Program-made: the position numbers and the translations under genes | Assembly (NCBI GenBank): GCA_964384625.1 | Contig: CAYLNH010000305.1 | Span: forward strand, 1 to 8,255 | DNA from: CAYLNH01 sp964384625 | Lineage (GTDB): Bacteria; Verrucomicrobiota; Lentisphaeria; JABSQK01 | Direction: 5' to 3' | DNA length: 8,255 bases | Notes under the pieces: model-generated | The model's input: the letters and a program-made list of their open reading frames with translations, nothing else | Told to the model about the DNA's origin: nothing | The model's database searches: none | Part shown: piece by piece, positions 1 through 5,623 of the stretch | Position numbering within the stretch: the first letter of the stretch is position 1 | Layout: each line of letters opens with the position of its first letter

Positions 1-106
1 GCGACTCTTGAAAGTCTCTCAAAATGTGAAGTTATTTCCGCGCGGACCCTAAGCATTTATAAATCAATATTTTGGACTTTATCTTTCGGCTTTTTTGGAT
101 GCGGTG

Positions 107-154
107 TGGACAAGTGGCAACCTGGACAAAAGTTGACATATTGCCTTGTCCGGG
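107..154. repeat. TGGACAA direct repeats with an inverted partner
   Basis: TGGACAA occurs at 107-113 and again at 123-129, a 16-base period. The inverted partner TTGTCC follows at 146-151. CCTGGACAA (121-129) can pair with TTGTCCGGG (146-154) over 9 bp including one G-T, leaving a 16-base loop. A small GGCG/CGCC stem (153-164) overlaps the end. The layout could be a protein-binding site or a hairpin, but no adjacent gene is visible to assign it to, so the function is open. Confidence 0.3.
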
Positions 155-253
155 CGATTTCGCCATGTACTGCCGGGTGTCGCGGCCGGTTGCGATTGTT
201 TCCGACAAAGCAGCGCGGGAGCCGGTAATGGGGGGCAAAATCAAATACGGCAG

Positions 254-271
254 GCCAATGAACGCATTGGC
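254..271. repeat. Small perfect hairpin, 7-bp stem
   Basis: GCCAATG (254-260) and CATTGGC (265-271) are perfect inverted repeats around a 4-base loop. The hairpin lies about 155 bases beyond the stop codon of the minus-strand pseudopilin gene, so it could help end that transcript. Neither strand has a T-run after the stem, which argues against a classical rho-independent terminator. Confidence 0.35.
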
Positions 272-424
272 TCCTCTGCACGCGCGGGGCTATACATGAG
301 TCTCTGGAAAGAGCCAGCCGGTCTCAGCTGTCTTCCGATTCGGAGATGACTGTTGGGCAAGCGGGGAATGGGGGCCAAGGACCTGCCGGGTTGCGACCGC
401 CGCGCAAGGCGTCGCCTTTCAGGT

Positions 425-919
425 CTACTGGTAGTTGTTCCAGGGCTGCGTGCCGTCGGGTTTGGCGCCCTCCACATGGCCGTCGATGAACAGTGCGTTC
501 ATCCAGAGATTCAGCGGATGGTTGGCGGATAGGTCGGTGACGATCGTTGTGGCGACAGCGTGTGTATTGTCGTCTTTCAGGCCGGACCCGCCGTACTGGT
601 AATTGGTCTCGGCTGCCGTAGTCATCAGCGTTTCCGCGCTGGGACATCCGAAGGCTTTGCCGTCGTTCAAGACCCCTTCCGTATTCAGGGGTTCCAGGTT
701 CGTTCCGTTCGGGGTGGTGAGGAAGAAGCCGTTATTCTCGCCGGAATACATCAGCAATGACAGGCCGATTTGCTTCAGGTTGCTGGCGCAGTTGGCGCGC
801 CGGGCTTTTTCCCGGGCTTTGCTGAGCACCGGCAGCAGCATGCCGGCGAGGATGGCGATGATTGCCACCACCACCAGAAGTTCAATCAATGTGAAGCCAA
901 TGGTCCTCCGGCATTTCAT
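425..919 (-). CDS. Type IV pilin-like / type II secretion pseudopilin-like protein, class III signal
   Basis: A 164-residue protein, apparently complete. It opens with a short basic leader (MKCRRTIG) followed by FTLIELLVVVAIIAILAGM. Prepilin peptidase should cut after G8 and methylate F9. E13 is the conserved Glu5 of the mature protein, and residues 9 to about 30 form the hydrophobic helix that sits in the membrane before assembly. After a basic KAREKARR stretch come C44 and C92, a pair that may form a disulfide. Near the end, H134 and D146-G147-H148 resemble the H-x9-DG motif common in pseudopilins of Planctomycetota, Verrucomicrobiota and Lentisphaerota, here with 11 residues between H and D. 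The start is well supported by AGGAGGG at 929-935 (minus strand), 9 bases before the ATG. No assembly ATPase, secretin or peptidase gene is nearby, so it is an isolated gene. Its real role (surface fibre, secretion or other) is unknown. Confidence 0.88.
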   Translation of the reverse strand: MKCRRTIGFTLIELLVVVAIIAILAGMLLPVLSKAREKARRANCASNLKQIGLSLLMYSGENNGFFLTTPNGTNLEPLNTEGVLNDGKAFGCPSAETLMTTAAETNYQYGGSGLKDDNTHAVATTIVTDLSANHPLNLWMNALFIDGHVEGAKPDGTQPWNNYQ

Positions 920-996
920 GGCACGTTTCCCTCCTGGTTGTGTTCACGGCACAAGCTCCGGTACGATATTGCGACACACGCACAGGTGCTGCTATG

Positions 997-1025
997 AGAA
1001 TAGGAATTCGCGGCCACTATTGCAA
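997..1025 (-). promoter_or_regulatory. Candidate sigma70-type promoter for the pseudopilin gene
   Basis: Read on the minus strand, TTGCAA (1025-1020) and TATTCT (1002-997) are separated by 17 bases. Each box matches 4 of 6 bases of the sigma70 consensus. The site would give a leader of roughly 70 bases before the Shine-Dalgarno and ATG of the pseudopilin gene. It is a sequence match only. Confidence 0.3.
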
Positions 1026-1163
1026 GGATCAGACTGTCGATTGGGGGTAATGCGTCAGCGAAGAGGTATAGCGTATGCCGGCGTTTCGCCATCGGCAGGC
1101 TTTTGATTTGCCGCAGTGATCGGCGGTGGGCGATGTACGCGCATCGAGTTCGCTGGTCGACCA

Positions 1164-1196
1164 CTGCCGCCAGCAGGTCAGGCCTGCTGGCGGCAG
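1164..1196. repeat. Perfect 14-bp inverted repeat (long GC-rich hairpin)
   Basis: CTGCCGCCAGCAGG (1164-1177) is exactly complementary to CCTGCTGGCGGCAG (1183-1196), around the 5-base loop TCAGG. No T-run follows on either strand, so it is not a typical rho-independent terminator. It lies 360 bases before the deoR-type gene and 245 bases before the pseudopilin gene. It could be a REP-like intergenic repeat, a protein-binding palindrome, or part of a structured transcript. The pairing is certain; the function is not. Confidence 0.75.
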
Positions 1197-1360
1197 GAAG
1201 GCAGCACGCGGAAGCCGCTCCCCGTGACCGACGCATTACCCGGTCGGGCGCATGTCAGCTCGGTTGGTGTTTGGGGCAGGCAGTTGGCTCGACGAGACGT
1301 CGCCGGTGGTCTATCCACCTGGTGAAGACGTTCATTGATTGGTCAACGCTCCTCCCTTTG

Positions 1361-1376
1361 CTCCGCGAAAGCGGGG
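1361..1376 (+). other. Hairpin with GNRA-type GAAA loop
   Basis: CTCCGC (1361-1366) pairs with GCGGGG (1371-1376) over 6 bp including one G-U, closing a GAAA tetraloop (1367-1370), a loop type that stabilises RNA stems. If transcription starts upstream of here it would lie in the deoR leader. It could also be chance in GC-rich DNA. Confidence 0.25.
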
Positions 1377-1455
1377 TCGCGGGGCAATCTCCTTCCCGAG
1401 CGGGCCTTGACGCAGAATTAATCAAAAATCATGCGCGTTTTATGTCTGCAGTCGC

Positions 1456-1483
1456 TTGAATGGGCTGGTTTTGCGATTAAAAT
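1456..1483 (+). promoter_or_regulatory. Candidate promoter of the deoR-E2-E3 unit, with overlapping palindrome
   Basis: TTGAAT (1456-1461) and TAAAAT (1478-1483) are 16 bases apart; the -10 box matches 5 of 6 consensus bases. The site sits in the AT-richest part of this intergenic region, about 40 bases before the regulator's ATG. The palindrome ATGATCAT (1482-1489) overlaps the end of the -10 box, a position where a repressor could act. Autoregulation by the adjacent DeoR-type protein is plausible but inferred. Confidence 0.4.
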
Positions 1484-1524
1484 GATCATGAATGTGCAGA
1501 AATCTGTCAATTTCTTGATTGCTT

Positions 1525-2328
1525 ATGAAAAACGCTGCTCGGCAGAATCAGATTGTGCGGTTGCTTGCCGGAAGTCGCGAGTTAAGCGTGGCTTATCTGG
1601 CGCAGACGTTGGAGGTATCGGAGGCGACGGTGCGTCGTGATCTGCAGGATATGGAAGCGCACGGCCTGCTCAAACGCGTCCACGGCGGCGCCACTCTGGA
1701 CGGGATTTCGCGCACGGAACCGTTATTTGAGGACAAGCAGGACCGTCACCCTGACGCCAAGGCGGCGATTGCTCTGGCGGCGTTGGAGTTGATTGATGAC
1801 GGCGACCGCATCTATCTGGACGGCGGCAGCACGGTACTGGCGTTGGCGCGTCTGCTCGATCGCAAGCGGCGTTTGACCATTGTCACCAATTCTCTGATGG
1901 CAGCGGCGGAGTTGACCAACACGAAGCATCGGTTGATACTGGTGGGCGGCGAGTTTCGCTCACTGAGTCGGACGCTGGTGGGGCCGCTGACGGCTCCGGT
2001 AATCAGCAGTTTGCGGGTCGACAAGGCGTTCATGGGCACCATTGGTTTCTCGCTGGAGGAGGGCATGACCACGACGGATCCGGGCGAAGCGTTTACGAAG
2101 GAAAAAGTGATGCAGCGGGCGGGCCGGGTGATCCTGCTGGCGGACGCGAGCAAACTGGGCGCGTACTCTTTTGCGCGCAGCGGCAGTCTGTCGGACATCG
2201 ATGTGTTGATCACGGAAGCTGCGGCCGACGATTTTCAACGCGGTTTGAAGACGCACGGCGTAGTGACCCGGATTGCGGGGCAGGGCAACGAGACAATTTC
2301 AATGGAACCGAACGAGGAAGGAAACTGA
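1525..2328 (+). CDS. DeoR-family transcriptional regulator
   Basis: A 267-residue protein with the full two-part DeoR architecture and the usual family length. Residues about 5-57 form the N-terminal winged helix-turn-helix, with recognition-helix sequence VSEATVRRDL (31-40) and wing LLKRVHGGA. Residues about 75-235 are the sugar-phosphate-sensing domain related to ribose-5-phosphate isomerase, with YLDGGST (97-103), VTNS (120-123), LVGGEF (139-144), DKAFMGTIG (166-174) and ADASKLG (206-212). Such regulators usually repress a neighbouring sugar or carbon pathway and release DNA on binding a phosphorylated sugar. The stop lies 3 bases before the E2 start, and the E2 Shine-Dalgarno sits inside this gene, so the two are very likely co-transcribed and translationally linked. 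I chose the ATG at 1525. A TTG at 1519 in the same frame would add two residues; neither has a clear Shine-Dalgarno. Effector and operator are unknown. Confidence 0.93.
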   Translation: MKNAARQNQIVRLLAGSRELSVAYLAQTLEVSEATVRRDLQDMEAHGLLKRVHGGATLDGISRTEPLFEDKQDRHPDAKAAIALAALELIDDGDRIYLDGGSTVLALARLLDRKRRLTIVTNSLMAAAELTNTKHRLILVGGEFRSLSRTLVGPLTAPVISSLRVDKAFMGTIGFSLEEGMTTTDPGEAFTKEKVMQRAGRVILLADASKLGAYSFARSGSLSDIDVLITEAAADDFQRGLKTHGVVTRIAGQGNETISMEPNEEGN

Positions 2329-2331
2329 TCC

Positions 2332-2940
2332 ATGGCAACTGCAGTACTGATGCCCCGTCAGGGCCAATCGGTCGAGACCTGCTTGATCCTGGAATGGAAA
2401 AAGCAGCCCGGCGACACGGTCGCGGAGGGTGATATCCTTTGTGAAGTCGAGACGGACAAAGCGACATTCGAAGTCGAATCGCCGGCGGGCGGGACGTTGA
2501 TCGACGTGTTCTACCCGGCGGGTGAAGACGTTCCGGTGTTGGTCAACATTGCGGCGATCGGTGAGCCGGGCGAGAATGTAGATGATCTGCGCGGCGAAGG
2601 GGCGCCGGCATCGGCATCGGCTGCTGCTGTTCCCCAAACTCCAGCTGCTCCCGAAACCCCGGCACCGGCTGAGACCGCTGCACCGGCGTCTGTCGCCACG
2701 CCTGCCGGCGTGGCCGAAGTCATTTTGCCGCGTCAGGGGCAGTCGGTTGAGACCTGCCTGATCCTCGGCTGGAAGAAGAGCGTTGGCGACGCTGTGGCGG
2801 CAGGCGACATCCTCTGCGAAGTTGAGACGGACAAGGCGACGTTTGAAGTCGAGGCCCCGGCGGCAGGCACGTTGTTGGCGACCTTCTGCGATGAAGGCGA
2901 CGACGTTCCGGTGCTGGCACTGATTGCGGCAATCGGCCCG
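2332..2940 (+). repeat. Internal duplication: two near-identical lipoyl domains in E2
   Basis: The segments 2332-2565 and 2713-2940 encode closely similar lipoyl domains in tandem. RQGQSVETCLIL, GDILCEVETDKATFEVE and the following AGTL/GGTL turn are shared with few changes, and the similarity is also visible at base level around GAGACGGACAA. The copies are joined by an Ala/Pro-rich flexible linker. This points to a fairly recent or homogenised duplication inside the gene. Two or three lipoyl domains are known in other pyruvate dehydrogenase E2s. Confidence 0.88.
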
Positions 2941-4080
2941 GCCGGCACGGATATCTCCGGCATGCAGGTCGGCGCTGCACCGGCCCGTTCCGGCAGCGCC
3001 GATTTGAAATCGGCGCCTGTCGCTCCGGCTGGCGTCGCGGCCGAAGCGGCGGTCCCGGCCGCCGCCACTGTCGCTCCGGCCGGCGGCCCGGCTTCGCCGC
3101 GGGCGAAGAAGCTGGCGGCCGAGAAGGGCGTGGACCTGACGACTTGTGTGGGGACCGGCGCCAAGGGCCGGATCATCGAGCGCGACGTGAAAAAGGTACT
3201 TGCCGACGGCCCGCAGTTGACTCCCGCCGCGCGGGCTGCAGTCGCTGCCGGCGGTCAGGTTCCGGCCGGCGGCACGGGCATTGGCGGCCGGGTGACGGCC
3301 GCCGACGTGGCGGCAGCGGGTGCAGCGCCGGCGACGGCCGCGGCGGCATCGACGGCCGGTCCGTTGACGACCGGCGGCGCAGGTGATCAGATCACGGAGG
3401 TCCCGGTCAAGGGCATTCGCAAGCTGATTGCCGACCGCATGCACGACTCATTGGCGTCCACGGCGCAGTTGACGTTGAACATGAGTGCCGACGCCACTGC
3501 GGCGTTGGGCTTCCGCAAGCGTCTGAAGGCCAGCCCGGAAGAGCTTGGTCTGAACAAGGTAACGATCAACGACCTGGTGTTGTTTGCCGTGGCCCGGACC
3601 CTGCCGCAGCATCCGGACCTGAACGCATTGTTCGAGAACGATACGGTCTACCAACATTCGAACGTGCAGTTGGCGTTTGCGGTGGACACGCCGCGCGGGT
3701 TGATGGTGCCGGTGATTCGCGATGCGAACCGGCTCAGTCTGAAACAGCTTTCGGACGCCGGCAAGGCATTGGCCAGGGGCTGCATCGAGGGCGGCGTGAA
3801 TCCTGACGACCTCCAGGGCGGCACGATCACGGTGAGTAACCTCGGCGCCTACGGCGTCGAGAACTTCACGCCGATCCTGAACCCGCCGCAGGTGGCAATC
3901 CTCGGCGTCGGTAAAGCCGACCTGAAACCCGTTCAGGTTGACGGCGAGGTGCGGTTTGTTCCGCACTTCGCCTTATCGCTGACGATCAACCACATGGCGG
4001 TTGACGGCGGTCCGGCAGCGAAGTTCTTGACGGCGGTCTGCGCCTGCCTGGCAAACATTGACCTCTATCTGGCGGTGTAA
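2332..4080 (+). CDS. 2-oxoacid (probably pyruvate) dehydrogenase E2, dihydrolipoamide acyltransferase
   Basis: The E2 core (582 residues) transfers the acyl group from lipoyl-lysine to CoA. Domains in order: lipoyl domain 1 (about 1-78, lipoyl K43 in ETDKATFEVE), Ala/Pro linker, lipoyl domain 2 (about 128-203, K168), linker, peripheral subunit-binding domain (254-290, with SPRAKKLA and GTGAKGR...DV), an apparent second degenerate copy (296-330, TPAARAAV...GTGIGGR...DV), linker, then the catalytic domain (about 354-582). The catalytic HxxxDG is present as H554-M-A-V-D558-G559, and TVSNLG (500-505) is also present. The PRQGQSVETC opening of both lipoyl domains differs from the usual MPxLGxSxxEG and resembles, from memory, spirochaete-type E2s. 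The start has AGGAAGGA (2315-2322), 9 bases before the ATG. E3 follows 12 bases downstream. Substrate class is inferred: pyruvate is most likely; branched-chain oxoacids or acetoin are not excluded. Confidence 0.93.
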   Translation: MATAVLMPRQGQSVETCLILEWKKQPGDTVAEGDILCEVETDKATFEVESPAGGTLIDVFYPAGEDVPVLVNIAAIGEPGENVDDLRGEGAPASASAAAVPQTPAAPETPAPAETAAPASVATPAGVAEVILPRQGQSVETCLILGWKKSVGDAVAAGDILCEVETDKATFEVEAPAAGTLLATFCDEGDDVPVLALIAAIGPAGTDISGMQVGAAPARSGSADLKSAPVAPAGVAAEAAVPAAATVAPAGGPASPRAKKLAAEKGVDLTTCVGTGAKGRIIERDVKKVLADGPQLTPAARAAVAAGGQVPAGGTGIGGRVTAADVAAAGAAPATAAAASTAGPLTTGGAGDQITEVPVKGIRKLIADRMHDSLASTAQLTLNMSADATAALGFRKRLKASPEELGLNKVTINDLVLFAVARTLPQHPDLNALFENDTVYQHSNVQLAFAVDTPRGLMVPVIRDANRLSLKQLSDAGKALARGCIEGGVNPDDLQGGTITVSNLGAYGVENFTPILNPPQVAILGVGKADLKPVQVDGEVRFVPHFALSLTINHMAVDGGPAAKFLTAVCACLANIDLYLAV

Positions 4081-4092
4081 GGAGGAGCTATC

Positions 4093-5442
4093 ATGGCAAG
4101 CAAAGAGATGTTTGACTTGATCATCATCGGCGCCGGTCCCGGCGGTTATGTTGCCGCCGAGCGCGCCGGCAACCGCGGTTTGAAGACGCTGATCGTCGAG
4201 AAATCCCAGCTGGGCGGGGTCTGCCTGAACGAAGGCTGTATCCCCAGCAAGACCCTCCTGTACTCGGCGAAGGTTTTCCATCAAGCCACACACGGCAAGG
4301 ACTATGGCGTTGTGGTGGAGAACCCGGTGTTCAAGCTGGACACGGTGATGAAGCGCAAGACGAAAGTTATCGAGACCCTGCGTAAAGGCGTGCAGTTCCA
4401 GATGGACAAGAACAAGGTGACGGTCGTCAAGGGCGAAGCGAGCTTTGTCGATCGCCGGACGATCGCGGTGAACGGTGAGCGGTACCAGGGCAGGAACGTA
4501 ATGATCGCCACCGGTTCATCGCCGATCCGGCCGCCCATTCCCGGCGCCGATCTGCCGCACGTTGTGACGTCCAGCGAGATCTTCGACATGACCGCGTTGC
4601 CGAAAGACATCGTGGTGGTCGGCGGCGGCGTCATCGGGATGGAGTTTGCCTGCTTTTTCAATGCGGTCGACGTCAATGTCACTGTGGTGGAGTTGTTGCC
4701 GGAGATCCTGCCGCCGTACGACCCGGAACTGGCCAAGGGCTTGCGCCGGGCGCTCAAGGGCGTCACCTGTAAGCTCGGCTGCAAAGTTGTCGAGATCACC
4801 GAGAAAAGCGTCAGGTTCGAAGAAGACGGCGAGATCAAGGCGGTCCCGGCCGACATGGTTCTGATGTCCGTCGGCCGCAGCCCGAACGTCAAGGGCCTCG
4901 GTCTGGAAGCGATCGGCATGGACTTCGACCGCGGCGGCATCAAGGTCAACGACAAGCTTGAGACGAATGTCCCCAACGTTTATGCCTGCGGCGACGTCAA
5001 CGGCAAGAGCCTGTTGGCTCACTCAGCCAGCCGCATGGGCGAGGTCGTGGTCAACAACCTGACCGGCCGTCCGGACCGGATGCGCTATAACGCCATCCCC
5101 TATGTCGTCTATACCTTCCCCGATGTGGCGGCAGCCGGGTTGACTGAAGAAGAGGCGCAGTTGCGGGGGATCAAGACCAAGAGCTTCAAATTGCCCATGG
5201 CCGCCAACGGCCGGCATCTTGGCGAGCACGTCCGGCCCGTGGGCTTTACCAAGGTTGTGGTTGAGGCCGAGTCCGGCATGCTGTTGGGCGTCCATATGCT
5301 GGGCACCTATGCGGCGGAGCTGATCACAACCGCGGTCGCCATGATCGAATCCGAACTGCGCGTCGACGACATCCGCGACATCGTCTTTCCGCATCCGACC
5401 GTGTCCGAGGTCATGCGCGAAGCCGTCTGGATGATTGATTGA
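4093..5442 (+). CDS. lpdA: Dihydrolipoamide dehydrogenase (E3)
   Basis: A flavoprotein of 449 residues that reoxidises dihydrolipoyl groups on E2 and reduces NAD+. Visible features in order: FAD dinucleotide fold GAGPGG (13-18); redox-active disulfide C44/C49 in GGVCLNEGCIPSKT; NAD-binding fold GGGVIGME (177-184); second FAD motif YACGD (297-301); and the C-terminal interface with catalytic H434 and E439 in HPTVSE. All key catalytic residues are present. It is slightly shorter than many family members (about 460-475), ending soon after the HPTVSE helix, but I see no truncation. A strong Shine-Dalgarno, AGGAGG (4080-4085), sits 7 bases before the ATG and overlaps the E2 stop codon, indicating co-translation with E2. 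The next gene starts after a 181-base gap. Confidence 0.96.
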   Translation: MASKEMFDLIIIGAGPGGYVAAERAGNRGLKTLIVEKSQLGGVCLNEGCIPSKTLLYSAKVFHQATHGKDYGVVVENPVFKLDTVMKRKTKVIETLRKGVQFQMDKNKVTVVKGEASFVDRRTIAVNGERYQGRNVMIATGSSPIRPPIPGADLPHVVTSSEIFDMTALPKDIVVVGGGVIGMEFACFFNAVDVNVTVVELLPEILPPYDPELAKGLRRALKGVTCKLGCKVVEITEKSVRFEEDGEIKAVPADMVLMSVGRSPNVKGLGLEAIGMDFDRGGIKVNDKLETNVPNVYACGDVNGKSLLAHSASRMGEVVVNNLTGRPDRMRYNAIPYVVYTFPDVAAAGLTEEEAQLRGIKTKSFKLPMAANGRHLGEHVRPVGFTKVVVEAESGMLLGVHMLGTYAAELITTAVAMIESELRVDDIRDIVFPHPTVSEVMREAVWMID

Positions 5443-5466
5443 TGCAGGATGCAGCATGCAGGATGC
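5442..5466. repeat. Two direct copies of an 11-bp repeat at the end of the E3 gene
   Basis: ATGCAGGATGC occurs at 5442-5452 and 5456-5466, separated by AGC. The first copy starts on the last base of the E3 stop codon. It may be the edge of a short intergenic repeat element together with the hairpin at 5477-5502. Only two copies exist in the window. Confidence 0.6.
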
Positions 5467-5476
5467 CCGCTTTTGT

Positions 5477-5502
5477 GTCCCGACCTCGCAGGGAGTCGGG
5501 AC
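5477..5502. repeat. 8-bp perfect inverted repeat in the E3-E1 gap
   Basis: GTCCCGAC (5477-5484) and GTCGGGAC (5495-5502) are exact inverted repeats around a 10-base loop. On the plus strand it is preceded, not followed, by TTTT, so it does not look like a terminator. It could weaken read-through from E3 into E1, act as an RNA-processing site, or be part of a dispersed repeat. No good promoter was found in the remainder of this gap, although a weak one cannot be excluded. Confidence 0.55.
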
Positions 5503-5623
5503 TTCGGCGTGGCAGGCCCGGATCCGAGGTGTGGGATTTCTCTCACTGCTCTCCGTTCTCGATCTCCTATCAAGGGACAGATTTCTCACAAGCATAAGTA
5601 AACCGCAATAGAGGAACAAAGCG

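Larger units (their letters stand above)
1..424. other. Intergenic region without a convincing gene
   Basis: No reading frame here has a credible start, ribosome binding site or recognisable protein motif. The first 90 bases are AT-richer than the rest of the window. The stretch holds a cluster of TGGACAA repeats (107-154) and a small perfect hairpin (254-271), listed separately. A weaker stem lies at 393-415, just beyond the 3' end of the pseudopilin gene (GCGAC and GTCGC arms, inner GCC/GGC, one bulged base). It has no T-run on either strand, so I do not call it a terminator. Confidence 0.6.
920..1524. other. Divergent intergenic region between pseudopilin and deoR-type genes
   Basis: About 600 bases with no supported gene. 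Candidate promoters lie at both ends: minus strand at 997-1025 and plus strand at 1456-1483. Between them is a strong 14-bp inverted repeat (1164-1196). Weaker stems follow: 1226-1248 (GACCG/CGGTC), 1305-1319 (GGTGG/CCACC) and 1361-1376 (CTCCGC, GAAA loop, GCGGGG). Short stems are frequent in GC-rich DNA, so only the first is compelling alone. Frames crossing the region lack start signals and family motifs. Confidence 0.55.

Noticed and set aside
393..415. Possible terminator for the pseudopilin gene
   Set aside because: The stem is interrupted by a bulge and has no T-run in the minus-strand direction.
603..1106. A 167-codon plus-strand frame across the pseudopilin gene and its promoter region
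   Set aside because: It lies opposite a pseudopilin with a strong ribosome binding site and clear N-terminal motif. The plus-strand product has no recognisable features.
916..1236. A 106-codon minus-strand frame upstream of the pseudopilin gene
   Set aside because: It has no family motif, overlaps the 14-bp inverted repeat and the candidate promoter, and looks like chance open frame in GC-rich DNA.
2299..3444. A 381-codon open frame on the minus strand, opposite the E2 gene
   Set aside because: It is Arg-rich with no domain, and mirrors the Ala/Pro/Gly-rich codons of E2 in the sense direction. It is a shadow.
5400..5442. Possible truncation of the E3 gene by the repeat that begins at its stop codon
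   Set aside because: The essential HPTVSE segment and its following helix are intact, and related E3 proteins can end soon after it, so there is no need to invoke truncation.
5442..5466. Possible start of a CRISPR array
   Set aside because: There are only two 11-base copies with a 3-base separation; repeat and spacer lengths do not fit.
5477..5502. Possible terminator after the E3 gene
   Set aside because: The hairpin is followed by TTCGGCG, not a T-run, and the TTTT lies before the stem.
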